Shown here piece after piece: positions 42,169 through 49,951 of a stretch of DNA of 64,000 bases. Both the position numbers and the translations under genes were made by a program. The notes beneath the pieces were generated by a model. It saw nothing but the letters and a program-made list of their open reading frames with translations. It was not told the origin of the DNA and made no database searches. Every line of letters begins with the position of its first letter. The stretch's first letter is position 1. The DNA is from Flavobacteriaceae bacterium UBA3611 (GTDB lineage: Bacteria; Bacteroidota; Bacteroidia; Flavobacteriales; Flavobacteriaceae), in the NCBI GenBank assembly GCA_002375495.1, contig DFLU01000012.1, positions 866,748-930,747 on the forward strand. The letters are read 5' to 3'.

Positions 42169-42395
42169 AGGTTGTTGTTTTTTGGATTGATGAATAATTA
42201 GAACGCTGTTAAGAGCAATTTGTTGTTGCTAGGAAGCTCAATTTGAGTGCCGTAGCTGTTGCATATTGTCAACATGGTTACTTAGTGATTTTCGCATAAT
42301 TTTTAACTAAAAAGGTAAATAATCTTTAAAAAAGGTTCATTAATCGATAAAAAGTTCAATTTTCTGTTATTTTGTAGGAAATAGAAAAATTGAAT

Positions 42396-43154
42396 ATGTC
42401 CCAAAAAATGAAAAGAAAAATTTACTTAACCTCATGTCTTTTAATGGTATTAACAGGATTTGTTTCCACAGCACAAGTGGGAATCGGAACCACCACTCCA
42501 GATCCTTCATCGATACTTGAATTGAATTCTGACAAAGCAGGGTTTTTGCCACCAAGAATGAGTACTGTCGACAGAACAGCTATAGCCAGTCCTGTAGAAG
42601 GACTGACCGTATATGATACCGACTTAAATTCCTATTATGTTCATGATGGTTCCAATTGGGTGAAGTTGGTAAGCGAAAGCAGTACAAACGATTTTACAGG
42701 ATGGGGCGACTATGTAGATGGTCAGTATACTTCTGCAAGCCCCCTTATTGTTAACACTACCAAAATAACATTGCCCAATAATGCTGCTACCACTAGGGAC
42801 AGTCAAAAGCCCACGGATATAGCAACATTCTATGATGCTACTACACAAACTATTACTGGACGAAATGGAGATGCGATAAACATTTCTGTTGAATTTAAAG
42901 CGCGTCCGAATTCGTCGAGTGTAACACGATTAACAGTGGCCATAGATATAGGTGGTGCAGTTGGTGAAATTTATATTCGAGATTTTGTATTGTCAAAAGG
43001 AAACAATGTGGAACACTATTACTTAAGTTCTTTTAATGCGTATACACTTGATACATGGGAGAATAACGGAGGTACTGTAAAAGTTGTGTCAACTGCTTCA
43101 ACAGATATTTATGATATACGATATATAATATCAAGAGTACACAAGGCTAGATAA
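42396..43154 (+). CDS. Secreted cell-surface protein of the VGIGTTTP type
   Basis: 252 residues from ATG 42396. Signal peptide ends at STAQ, followed by VGIGTTTPDPSSILELNSDK and GFLPPRMSTVDRTAIASP, a hallmark N-terminus of Bacteroidetes secreted surface or tail-fibre-like proteins; then GLTVYDTDLNSYYVHDGSNW. The C-terminal about 130 residues are a beta-sandwich-like domain of unknown family. Confidence 0.75.
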   Translation: MSQKMKRKIYLTSCLLMVLTGFVSTAQVGIGTTTPDPSSILELNSDKAGFLPPRMSTVDRTAIASPVEGLTVYDTDLNSYYVHDGSNWVKLVSESSTNDFTGWGDYVDGQYTSASPLIVNTTKITLPNNAATTRDSQKPTDIATFYDATTQTITGRNGDAINISVEFKARPNSSSVTRLTVAIDIGGAVGEIYIRDFVLSKGNNVEHYYLSSFNAYTLDTWENNGGTVKVVSTASTDIYDIRYIISRVHKAR

Positions 43155-43227
43155 GCTTATAATATTATAAACGGAGCCCATATTTTCGAAAAATATGGGC
43201 TTCCCTCTTAAATAAAGCTATCTAATT

Positions 43228-45180
43228 TTAGTTGATCTTAACAGGCTTTGTTGAAATCTTTACTTGCGGGTTTTTAGAAGATTTCCCGGTGGTTTGAATA
43301 TTGAGGTTGTTATTGCTTTTAATGACTTCAATCGCTTTGTCTGAAGAGATTTTTTCACCTTCCAAATAAAAGGTTGCATTCTTTTTGGCCATTTCAATAA
43401 CATGGTCTAACGGACTTTTAGGAGGTGGTGGGGGTGGAGGAATATTGGTGTCACCATCGTTTACGCCTTTTATCACATTTGGTGCAGGAGGCGGTGGGGG
43501 TGGAGGTGGAATGTTTGTGCCTTTGGTTGATTTTACTGTTCCGTCTTTAGAATTGTATTGGATAAGCTTCGAATTTTGTGCATTCGGAGCAATGGGTGCG
43601 TTTGGTGCAAAAGTGGCGCCAACAGGCTTGGGTGCATCAGGACTTGGCGGTGGCGGAGGAGGTAAGAGTCCGAGCCCACCATTTGCTTTCGAAAAATTGG
43701 TTTTCTTGTATTCTGCATCTAACTTCTTTAAAAAAGCCTCGGGCGTACTTGCAATTTTGATGATAGGTCGGGTATCAGTATAATCGGTTTCTTCCCAATC
43801 TTTAGTCAGTTTATCAATGTCTCTAGCAAATGTTTTGAGCGAAGAGGGCTTACCATTAATAGTGATTTCACTTAGCTGTACCATAATCACCAAGGGTTTC
43901 TTTTTAATAGCAGTAAAACTTTCGCTGGCCATAGGTGTATTGCCTTTGCCCCGAACCACTTCTTGGTTGCCAGCAACCAAACGATAAAAACCATAGTCTT
44001 TTAAGGCATCGAACACAAATTGAACTTCCTCTCGTGAGGGTTTTTCGGGCTGCGTAATGTGAATGTTCATCATTTGGCTTCGAATGGCAGGCGTAAGGTC
44101 TTGATGTAATTTTGAAACAGTTTTAGCCAAGGTGCTTTTAATAGCCGAAACTCCTTCAACTACATAAGAGCCGTTTTGTTTAATTTGAATGTCGATACTT
44201 CTTGCTGTTGGAATAGCACTACTATTCGTATTGTGAACATTTGTGCCAGAGTCTGTAAGCGGTTTTTCTATTGTTTTGGTTGTACTGAAACCGTAGATTA
44301 AAACGGCTACTAGAGGAAGTATTAAAATTCCTTTAAGCCACGCGGCTTTTCTTGATGTGTGTGTTTTCATAACTGTAAAACGTTTTTTAACCTGCCCGAA
44401 TGCATCTTTTGAAAATAATCCGTTCAGGCGGGTTGATGAATAATTAATGGAATGTGCCAAGTTGATGAGACTTGAATCCCGATAGTTATCGGGAGATGAA
44501 AAATCTAGTAAAATCTTTTGGTAGGTGGAAGTGTCTGCGCCTTTTTGTAATACAGCGCGATCGGCTAAAAATTCGTGATTGAGCTTGATACTGTGTTTGA
44601 TGAAATAGATCAACGGATTAAACCAAAATACGATACACAACAATTCGATTACAACGATATCCCAACTGTGTTTTTGTGTGGCATGAGCAGTTTCATGAAT
44701 GATTACCTCTTCCGGAATAGTATCGGAATCATAGTCGGTTTTGTTAAAAAAGATGTAGTTAAAAAAACTATGTGGTGTCATTGGGAGTTGTAACAATACG
44801 TGAAAAACGGATTGGCTCTTAAATTTCGGGTTGTAACGAACTTTACGGTATATGCGAAGCAAATTTCTACCAAACCGTAAACTGAATAAAAGAACCCCTA
44901 ATCCATACACGATTCCGATGAAGTAAGGCACATAATTTATAGGTGCTATGTTTGGGGTGGTAGCTGTATGCGTTGCAGGAAATTCGGTCATGGCGCTACC
45001 CAAGGGGGCAATTTCCACATATTCTGTAAAAGTGATGAAGGGGATCAACATAGAAACCAACAAACTTCCCAATAAGTAAAAACGTTTTGTGGTGTGCAGG
45101 GAAGTGTTTTCTAAAACGAGTTTGTAAAATCCAAACAGAATTCCTAAGCAGGCAACCGATTTTAAAATGTATACTTCCAT
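43228..45180 (-). CDS. BlaR1-like M56 metallopeptidase with proline-rich region
   Basis: 650 residues. Membrane helices near 1-50 and 90-105, zinc motif HETAHATQKHSWD near 187, a further helix at about 280-297 (GILILPLVAVLIYGFSTTKT). The C-terminal half is periplasmic with three polyproline tracts (LPPPPPPSPDAPKP, IPPPPPPPPAPN, NIPPPPPPPKSP), which can span the periplasm as in TonB. The FSSPDNYRDSSLI segment is encoded by a CCCGATAnnTATCGGG palindrome. Partner of the adjacent BlaI-like repressor, 2 bases upstream. Confidence 0.85.
   Translation of the reverse strand: MEVYILKSVACLGILFGFYKLVLENTSLHTTKRFYLLGSLLVSMLIPFITFTEYVEIAPLGSAMTEFPATHTATTPNIAPINYVPYFIGIVYGLGVLLFSLRFGRNLLRIYRKVRYNPKFKSQSVFHVLLQLPMTPHSFFNYIFFNKTDYDSDTIPEEVIIHETAHATQKHSWDIVVIELLCIVFWFNPLIYFIKHSIKLNHEFLADRAVLQKGADTSTYQKILLDFSSPDNYRDSSLINLAHSINYSSTRLNGLFSKDAFGQVKKRFTVMKTHTSRKAAWLKGILILPLVAVLIYGFSTTKTIEKPLTDSGTNVHNTNSSAIPTARSIDIQIKQNGSYVVEGVSAIKSTLAKTVSKLHQDLTPAIRSQMMNIHITQPEKPSREEVQFVFDALKDYGFYRLVAGNQEVVRGKGNTPMASESFTAIKKKPLVIMVQLSEITINGKPSSLKTFARDIDKLTKDWEETDYTDTRPIIKIASTPEAFLKKLDAEYKKTNFSKANGGLGLLPPPPPPSPDAPKPVGATFAPNAPIAPNAQNSKLIQYNSKDGTVKSTKGTNIPPPPPPPPAPNVIKGVNDGDTNIPPPPPPPKSPLDHVIEMAKKNATFYLEGEKISSDKAIEVIKSNNNLNIQTTGKSSKNPQVKISTKPVKIN
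44478..44493. repeat. CCCGATA-GT-TATCGGG palindrome inside a coding region
   Basis: Same palindrome family as 19487, 48193 and 48295, here in frame within the M56 gene (encodes SPDNYRD). Confidence 0.8.
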
Positions 45181-45182
45181 GC

Positions 45183-45551
45183 TTATTTGTTTTCAATTTG
45201 TTGGTCTATCATTTTCTTGAGACTTTCAAGCTGTTCTTTGCTTAGATCTGTGGTCTCGGTAAAAAAAGAAGCGAATTGGCCAGCATCGTTGTTAAAGAAA
45301 TTTTTAATGAGCCCATTTACGTGTTTGCTGAAATAATCTTTCTTTTTTACCAAGGGCACATATTCTCTCGATCGCCCTACTTGGGTATAGTCTACAAAAC
45401 CTTTATCCTGCATACGCTTTAATAGCGTGGCAATGGTAGTGGTTGCAGGCTTGGGGTCGTCGTAAGCATCTATCAAGTCTTTCATGAAAGCTTTTTTCTG
45501 CTTCCATAAGTACTGCATGAGTTGCTCTTCTGAATTGGATAATGCGGTCAT
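45183..45551 (-). CDS. BlaI/MecI family repressor
   Basis: 122 residues. LSNSEEQLMQYLWKQKKAFM, PKPATTTIATLLKRMQDKGF, VDYTQVGRSREYVPLV: standard BlaI winged helix plus dimerisation tail. It controls the operon with the proline-rich M56 protease through the upstream TACA/TGTA operator. Confidence 0.9.
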   Translation of the reverse strand: MTALSNSEEQLMQYLWKQKKAFMKDLIDAYDDPKPATTTIATLLKRMQDKGFVDYTQVGRSREYVPLVKKKDYFSKHVNGLIKNFFNNDAGQFASFFTETTDLSKEQLESLKKMIDQQIENK

Positions 45552-45562
45552 ATTTTCTAATT

Positions 45563-45608
45563 ACTCTACAAACATAGAACAAATTTTCTTATTCTACAAG
45601 TGTAGAGT
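45563..45608. promoter_or_regulatory. BlaI-type operator region
   Basis: ACTCTACA (45563-45570) and TGTAGAGT (45601-45608) form perfect 8-bp inverted arms, and the inner TACAAGTGTA (45595-45604) matches the TACA-N2-TGTA BlaI/MecI core. Located between the divergent blaI-like and phnA-like genes. Confidence 0.65.
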
Positions 45609-45654
45609 TATTATTTTTTAAAATGACAATATTCTATTTCCGATGGAAAGTCGA

Positions 45655-45662
45655 TACATTTG
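45655..45662 (+). promoter_or_regulatory. -7 promoter box of the PhnA-domain gene
   Basis: TACATTTG (TAnnTTTG), about 15 bases before ATG 45678, implying a very short leader. Confidence 0.55.
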
Positions 45663-45677
45663 CTTCAAACAATAAGC

Positions 45678-46259
45678 ATGAGTATAGAAAGAGAAGTCGC
45701 TAAAAGAGCTGAAAATAAATGTGAATTTTGTGGAGCAGAAGAAAAGTTGAATGTATACCAAGTACCAGAAACCCCAGCAAGAATTGAAGGTGCAGATGGG
45801 GCCATTTTAGTGTGCCATACCTGCGAGTCTCAATTTGAAGCAGAGGAACGGGATGCGAACCACTGGAGATTGTTGAATGATACTATTTGGAGCCCCGTAG
45901 CTGCGGTAAAGGTGATGTCTTGGCGTATGTTGCATCGATTGAAGGATGAGGGTTGGCCCCAGGATCTTTTAGATATGATGTATTTAGAGGAAGATGAACG
46001 CGAATGGGCTGCGGCTGCCGGAGATGCTGTAGATAAAAGCAAGCAATTGGTACATCGCGATAGCAACGGAAATATTTTACAGGCAGGTGATAGCGTAGTG
46101 CTTATAAAAGATTTAAAAGTGAAGGGCAGTAGTATGATTGCCAAACAGGGAACCGCTGTTCGGCGTATTTCTTTAGACCATGAAAACGAAACCTATATTG
46201 AAGGTAAAGTTGATGGGCAACAAATTGTGATCATTACCGATTACGTAAAAAAAATATAG
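45678..46259 (+). CDS. PhnA-domain protein
   Basis: 193 residues from ATG 45678 rather than an in-frame TTG at 45660. N-terminal zinc ribbon (CEFCGAEEKLNVYQVPE ... ILVCHTCESQF, residues 14-60), and C-terminal SH3-like PhnA domain: DSNGNILQAGDSVVLIKDLK, VKGSSMIAKQGTAVRRISLD, VDGQQIVIITDYVKKI. Despite the name, the family is not proven to act in phosphonate use. Confidence 0.85.
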   Translation: MSIEREVAKRAENKCEFCGAEEKLNVYQVPETPARIEGADGAILVCHTCESQFEAEERDANHWRLLNDTIWSPVAAVKVMSWRMLHRLKDEGWPQDLLDMMYLEEDEREWAAAAGDAVDKSKQLVHRDSNGNILQAGDSVVLIKDLKVKGSSMIAKQGTAVRRISLDHENETYIEGKVDGQQIVIITDYVKKI

Positions 46260-46685
46260 TGCTCGATACACTTTTGCTTGGCAAAACCACTCGAACTGAC
46301 AAAGGCGAATAAAATGTCACCTCGAGTGAATGGTCGAAGACCATTTGTATCGAGAGGAGTGTTTGGGGTAGCAGTGGTTACCCTGCAGGGAAAGTGAGAA
46401 ATAATGGTATGCTATAATTTTGAGGCTGTCAGGTTGAGCGCAGTCGAAACCTATTTTATTTCTAGACTAGTAGAAGTTCTCGACTGCGCTCGAACAGACA
46501 TCTTTTATTACAAAAAAATTCTCACTTGTACGAAGCGTAGTAATGGATGACCCGACCACGCCGAAGGCGTGGGAACCTGCCTACTGGCAGGCAGGCACCC
46601 AAAACCTACTTGTGAATTTCAGTAAAATAATGGTAAAACTGCGCTTCGACAGGCTCAGCGACCTACTTAGGTTGGTGTTTTGCTA
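46260..46685. repeat. Intergenic block of mixed palindromic repeats
   Basis: No gene. CTCGATAC/GTATCGAG (46262/46347) encloses CACTCGA/TCGAGTG and the hairpin ATGGTC-GAA-GACCAT. GAGCGCAGTCGA (46436) pairs with TCGACTGCGCTC (46480). CCACGCCGAAGGCGTGG begins at 46557 and CCTGCC...GGCAGG near 46575. GCGCTTCGACAGGCTCAGCG lies near 46640. These look like several dispersed repeat families stacked between convergent genes. Confidence 0.7.
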
Positions 46686-48077
46686 TTAGTTCGACTTTAA
46701 TTTAGTGAAATAGTGATAGAATTGTGGGATGGTTTCAACACCTTTTAAATAATTCCAAATTCCAAAATGCTCGTTGGGAGAATGGATGGCATCGCTGTCT
46801 AGCCCAAAGCCCATCAAAATGGTTTTACTTTTCAGTTCTTTCTCGAAGAGTGCCACAATTGGGATACTACCACCACTTCGCTGCGGAATTGGCGTTTTCC
46901 CAAAGGTAGCTTCATAGGCTTTACTCGCTGCTTGATACCCCGTACTGTCTATAGGCGTCACGTATGCTTGTCCGCCATGGTGCGGTTTCACCTCCACTTT
47001 CACCCCTGTTGGAGCAATACTTTCAAAGTGATTCTTGAACAGTGTCGTTATCTTTTTCCAGTCTTGGTCTGGCACCAATCGCATGCTGATTTTTGCGTAG
47101 GCCTTACTGGCAATTACCGTTTTGGCACCTTCACCGATGTAACCACCCCAAATTCCGTTTACGTCTAGTGTGGGGCGAATGCTATTGCGTTCGTTGGTGG
47201 TATAGCCAGCTTCGCCATACACATCTTCAATATCGAGTGCTTTGCAATAGGCTTCTTTGCTGAAAGGAGCTTCGGCCATTTTTGCGCGTTCTTCAGCTGA
47301 AAGTATTTCTACATCGTCATAAAAACCAGGGATGGTGATATGGTTGTTCTCATCGTGCAACGAGGCAATCATTTTGGTAAGTACATTAATTGGGTTGGCA
47401 ACGGCGCCTCCGTAGAGTCCGCTATGCAGATCGCGATTCGGACCTGTAACTTCAACTTCTACATAGCTGAGGCCCCGAAGTCCGGTGGTTATGCTCGGGA
47501 TGTCGTTCGCGATCATACCGGTGTCGCTAATTAAAATCACATCGTTTGATAATTTATCTTGGTTGCGGGTCACAAACCATTCTAGGCTTTCGCTACCCAC
47601 TTCTTCTTCCCCTTCGATCATAAATTTAACGTTGCAAGGGAGTTGCCCTGTCTGGGTCATATATTCCATGGCTTTTACGTGCATGTACATTTGGCCTTTA
47701 TCGTCGCAGCTGCCTCGGGCAAATATGGCACCTTCTGGGTGTAATTCGGTTTTTTTGATGACCGGCTCAAACGGCGGACTGTGCCATAAGTCTAACGGAT
47801 CTGGTGGTTGCACATCGTAATGTCCATAGACCAAAACTGTAGGCAGGTTTTTATCGATTATTTTTTCGCCGTATACGATAGGGTAGCCAGGGGTTTCACA
47901 AATTTCAACGGTATCGCAGCCTGCTTTTTCAAGGCTATTTTTGATGACAGATGCAGTTTTTATCACGTCGTCTTTATATGCTGAATCTGCTGAAATACTA
48001 GGTATTTTCAACAATTCTATAAGTTCATCTATAAATCGTTGTTTGTGTTCAGCTATGTATGGTTTTGCACTTTTCAT
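46686..48077 (-). CDS. M20 family dipeptidase
   Basis: 463 residues. Metal-site motifs VLVYGHYDVQPPDPLDLWHS, FARGSCDDKGQMYMHV, and EGEEEVGSESL, plus the C-terminal SGGSIPIV...GFGLDSDAIHSPNEHF. Cytoplasmic di-zinc aminoacylase/dipeptidase of the carnosinase-like (CN-hydrolase DapE-related) subgroup. Divergent from the tRNA-Leu operon. Confidence 0.9.
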   Translation of the reverse strand: MKSAKPYIAEHKQRFIDELIELLKIPSISADSAYKDDVIKTASVIKNSLEKAGCDTVEICETPGYPIVYGEKIIDKNLPTVLVYGHYDVQPPDPLDLWHSPPFEPVIKKTELHPEGAIFARGSCDDKGQMYMHVKAMEYMTQTGQLPCNVKFMIEGEEEVGSESLEWFVTRNQDKLSNDVILISDTGMIANDIPSITTGLRGLSYVEVEVTGPNRDLHSGLYGGAVANPINVLTKMIASLHDENNHITIPGFYDDVEILSAEERAKMAEAPFSKEAYCKALDIEDVYGEAGYTTNERNSIRPTLDVNGIWGGYIGEGAKTVIASKAYAKISMRLVPDQDWKKITTLFKNHFESIAPTGVKVEVKPHHGGQAYVTPIDSTGYQAASKAYEATFGKTPIPQRSGGSIPIVALFEKELKSKTILMGFGLDSDAIHSPNEHFGIWNYLKGVETIPQFYHYFTKLKSN

Positions 48078-48138
48078 CTAAAAATTTTTTCAATAGTTAC
48101 GAAGGTACAAAAGACCTCAATTTTTAAGGGTTAAATAG

Positions 48139-48168
48139 TTTGTAAATTCTGAAAAGTGATTATATTTG
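48139..48168 (+). promoter_or_regulatory. Promoter of the tRNA-Leu locus
   Basis: TTTG (48139-48142), 18-base spacer, TATATTTG (48161-48168): a textbook Bacteroidetes promoter. Predicted start near 48175, four bases before the first tRNA-like unit, so units and tRNA share a transcript. Confidence 0.75.
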
Positions 48169-48178
48169 CCGTCCCAAA

Positions 48179-48280
48179 GCGGATGTGGTGGTCCCGATAG
48201 ATATCGGGAGGTAGCACGCTAGAAGTCTAGCGTAACTCTTAAAGAATAATGAGTTAGATCCGTAACATAAAATACACTAC
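48179..48280 (+). repeat. tRNA-Leu-like tandem unit 1 (102 bp)
   Basis: Begins with the tRNA-Leu 5' end (GCGGATGTGGTGG), then an 18-base palindromic insert (CCCGATA-GA-TATCGGG, 48193-48208) in place of AACT of the D-loop, then GGTAGCACGCTAGA. Can fold as a cloverleaf: GCGGAT (48179) with ATCCGT (48258-48263), hairpins 48193-48208, 48216-48233 (ACGCTAGA/TCTAGCGT) and 48234-48255 (AACTC/GAGTT). Structured part 85 nt, the same length as the tRNA; a 17-nt spacer follows. No CCA end and no T-loop. Confidence 0.8.
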
Positions 48281-48382
48281 GCGGATGTGGTGGTCCCGAT
48301 ATCTATCGGGAGGTAGCACGCTAGAAGTCTAGCGTAACTCTTAAAGAATAATGAGTTAGATCCGTAACATAAAATTCACTAC
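48281..48382 (+). repeat. tRNA-Leu-like tandem unit 2 (102 bp)
   Basis: Nearly identical to unit 1. It differs at the palindrome centre (TC instead of GA, the reverse complement) and at one spacer base. The same four-arm fold is possible. Directly abuts the tRNA gene. Confidence 0.8.
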
Positions 48383-48467
48383 GCGGATGTGGTGGAACTG
48401 GTAGACACGCTAGACTTAGGATCTAGTGCCGCAAGGTGTGCAGGTTCGATTCCTGTCATCCGCACCA
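48383..48467 (+). tRNA. tRNA-Leu (anticodon UAG)
   Basis: 85 nt including an encoded CCA. Acceptor GCGGATG/CATCCGC, D-arm with GGTGGAACTGGTAGACAC, anticodon stem CTAGA/TCTAG around the loop with TAG, class II variable arm (TGCCGCAAGGTGTG), T-arm CAGGTTCGATTCCTG. Reads CUN leucine codons. Preceded by two tRNA-like units and followed by a terminator. Confidence 0.95.
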
Positions 48468-48473
48468 ATAGAA

Positions 48474-48506
48474 AAGGACTGCATGTAAAGTGTGGTCCTT
48501 TTTTTT
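48474..48506 (+). terminator. Terminator of tRNA-Leu
   Basis: AAGGAC / GTCCTT stem with a 14-base loop, T8 tail. Confidence 0.8.
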
Positions 48507-48521
48507 ATGGAAAAGATATTA

Positions 48522-48603
48522 TGACAGGATGAGAAGCCTGCCCCGTACTTATTACGGGGATTCCTGTTTACCCGAATATGTAATGGGCGGGTCATCCGCA
48601 CCA
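48522..48603 (+). repeat. Rearranged copy of the tRNA-Leu 3' half with inserted palindromes
   Basis: Contains CCCCGTA/TACGGGG (48541-48559) where the T-loop would be, then ATTCCTGT, a second palindromic insert (ACCCGAATATGTAATGGGCGGGT-like), and TCATCCGCACCA (48592-48603), identical to the tRNA 3' end. Followed by a second copy of the tRNA terminator. Confidence 0.7.
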
Positions 48604-48607
48604 ATAG

Positions 48608-48641
48608 AAAAGGACTGCATGTAGAGTGTGGTCCTTTTTTT
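48608..48641 (+). terminator. Duplicated tRNA-Leu terminator
   Basis: Same sequence as 48474-48506 with one base change in the loop. Confidence 0.8.
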
Positions 48642-48747
48642 CTGATTGTAATGTAATAATAGGTTGAGAAGTTTATTTGCTTCGATTTCAGAAATAGAAA
48701 ATTGAATCTATTTACTTTAAATGCTTCAACGCATTCAAATTTTACAA

Positions 48748-48981
48748 TTAAACCATCCTTACTTTTAATCGAACCTCAATCTTTTTCTTCTTTTCGGTCA
48801 ATTGTTTCATCACATCCATGAGTTCTGGGTCTTTAGACTTTTTATATATTTTGTTTATCGACAGGATGAGTCGTTTTGCTTCACGCGACGCCGCAACCCG
48901 GTCACTCGTAGTCATGTGGCTCATCGTGGCAGTTTGAAATGCTTCGGCTTCTTGCAATAATTTTTCCATTTTATTTTCCAC
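48748..48981 (-). CDS. Small helical protein, 77 residues
   Basis: Highly charged and helical (MENKMEKLLQEAEAFQTATM ... MKQLTEKKKKIEVRLKVRMV), no signal or membrane segment. The KLILSINKIYKKSKDPELMD core has no recognised family. Last gene of the sigma54 cluster, 8 bases after the 34-residue membrane peptide gene. Confidence 0.5.
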   Translation of the reverse strand: MENKMEKLLQEAEAFQTATMSHMTTSDRVAASREAKRLILSINKIYKKSKDPELMDVMKQLTEKKKKIEVRLKVRMV

Positions 48982-48989
48982 TTATAATT

Positions 48990-49094
48990 TTAACTGAAAA
49001 TAGGCGCGGGTACTAACCAGCTGAGTATAGCAATTGCTGCCAAGCCAATTAGCCCAACCACTATATAAAATGTACGGTTGTTCATCGACTTCAT
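48990..49094 (-). CDS. 34-residue single-pass membrane peptide
   Basis: Starts 2 bases after the stop of the universal-stress gene. MKSMNNRTFYIVVGLIGLAA followed by IAILSWLVPAPIFS is one membrane helix with a short basic N-terminus. A longer frame back to 49208 would overlap the stress gene in another frame and is less likely. Position in the operon supports it as a real small protein. Confidence 0.5.
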   Translation of the reverse strand: MKSMNNRTFYIVVGLIGLAAIAILSWLVPAPIFS

Positions 49095-49096
49095 AA

Positions 49097-49939
49097 CTAT
49101 CTGTGTAAAGCGATCAGCGGTGTGCTTAATAAGGGGCCTAGGTTGGTAATCTTGGAATAGGTAATTCCAATTTTTCGCCATAAGTCTGGTTTCCTGTCTA
49201 TAAGGCACATTATATAATCTGAATGGTACCTTGCAAAATCTTTGAGTGCTGGTGCGTTTTCGATATACTCTATTTTTATCTTTTCCCCTGAAAGCATTTC
49301 AAGATGATAACGTACTTTACATTGATTGGATTTTTGTTTTTCAGTTAGGTCATCTTTTCCAGACAGGGTTACAATTTTTATATTCCCTTTGGCAATTTGT
49401 ACCAATTCGTACCAATTTTCAAGTTCGCTAATAGGAAGATCTATATCAAAACGTGATACAAGTACAAATTTGGGTTTTTTATGCATTTTTGAAGAGGCAG
49501 GAATGATCATTACTGGGCATTCCCGAATATGCTCTATAATGCGTTTGGTATTTCGGCTATATCGAATTGAATCTTCCCCTGTTCGGTCTTTTCCTGGGAG
49601 CACTACTAAATCAATTTTAATGTCTTTCATAGCTTTTTTCATACCTTCTATCAGGTTTGAACATTCTGAAATGGCACTAAAATGATGTTTACTATCTCGG
49701 CTGTTAAAGGCATATTTTTGGATTAATTTTCCAAGATTATCTTCAGATGCGCATTTGGGCTTATCATACCAATCATCGTCTGCCTGTAGCAAGTCTATGG
49801 TATTAAGACCAGATATGTCATAGGTGTATGTGTTGAGAAAATAAAATTCACATTGCTCACGTTTAAAAAACCTGATAGCATAATCAATGGCATCGTGGCT
49901 ATTGAATTTAAAGTCGATTGGAATTAATATTTTTTTCAT
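49097..49939 (-). CDS. Universal stress protein family, tandem-domain type
   Basis: 280 residues. First Usp-like domain: KKILIPIDFKFNSHDAIDYA, ...IDLVVLPGKDRTGED.., CPVMIIPASS; second, more diverged: KPKFVLVSRFDIDLP ... TPLIALHR. The length is that of two fused domains. The ATP-binding G-x2-G-x9-G(S/T) motif is incomplete, so nucleotide binding is uncertain. Part of the sigma54-controlled operon. Confidence 0.75.
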   Translation of the reverse strand: MKKILIPIDFKFNSHDAIDYAIRFFKREQCEFYFLNTYTYDISGLNTIDLLQADDDWYDKPKCASEDNLGKLIQKYAFNSRDSKHHFSAISECSNLIEGMKKAMKDIKIDLVVLPGKDRTGEDSIRYSRNTKRIIEHIRECPVMIIPASSKMHKKPKFVLVSRFDIDLPISELENWYELVQIAKGNIKIVTLSGKDDLTEKQKSNQCKVRYHLEMLSGEKIKIEYIENAPALKDFARYHSDYIMCLIDRKPDLWRKIGITYSKITNLGPLLSTPLIALHR

Positions 49940-49951
49940 CTGTTCTAAATT

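Noticed and set aside
43385..43783. Glycine-rich plus-strand reading frame
   Set aside because: It is the antisense of the polyproline tracts in the M56 protease gene; no start context or family.
45660..46259. Earlier TTG start for the PhnA-domain gene
   Set aside because: The TTG lies within or at the edge of the -7 promoter box (45655-45662), so ATG 45678 is preferred.
48416..48604. Reading frame on the minus strand across the tRNA-Leu locus ending in RNRTCTPCGTRS
   Set aside because: It is the antisense translation of the tRNA and its duplicated 3' half, a well-known false ORF type.
48990..49208. 72-residue version of the small membrane protein
   Set aside because: Its first 38 codons overlap the 3' end of the universal-stress gene in another frame; the 34-residue form fits the gap.
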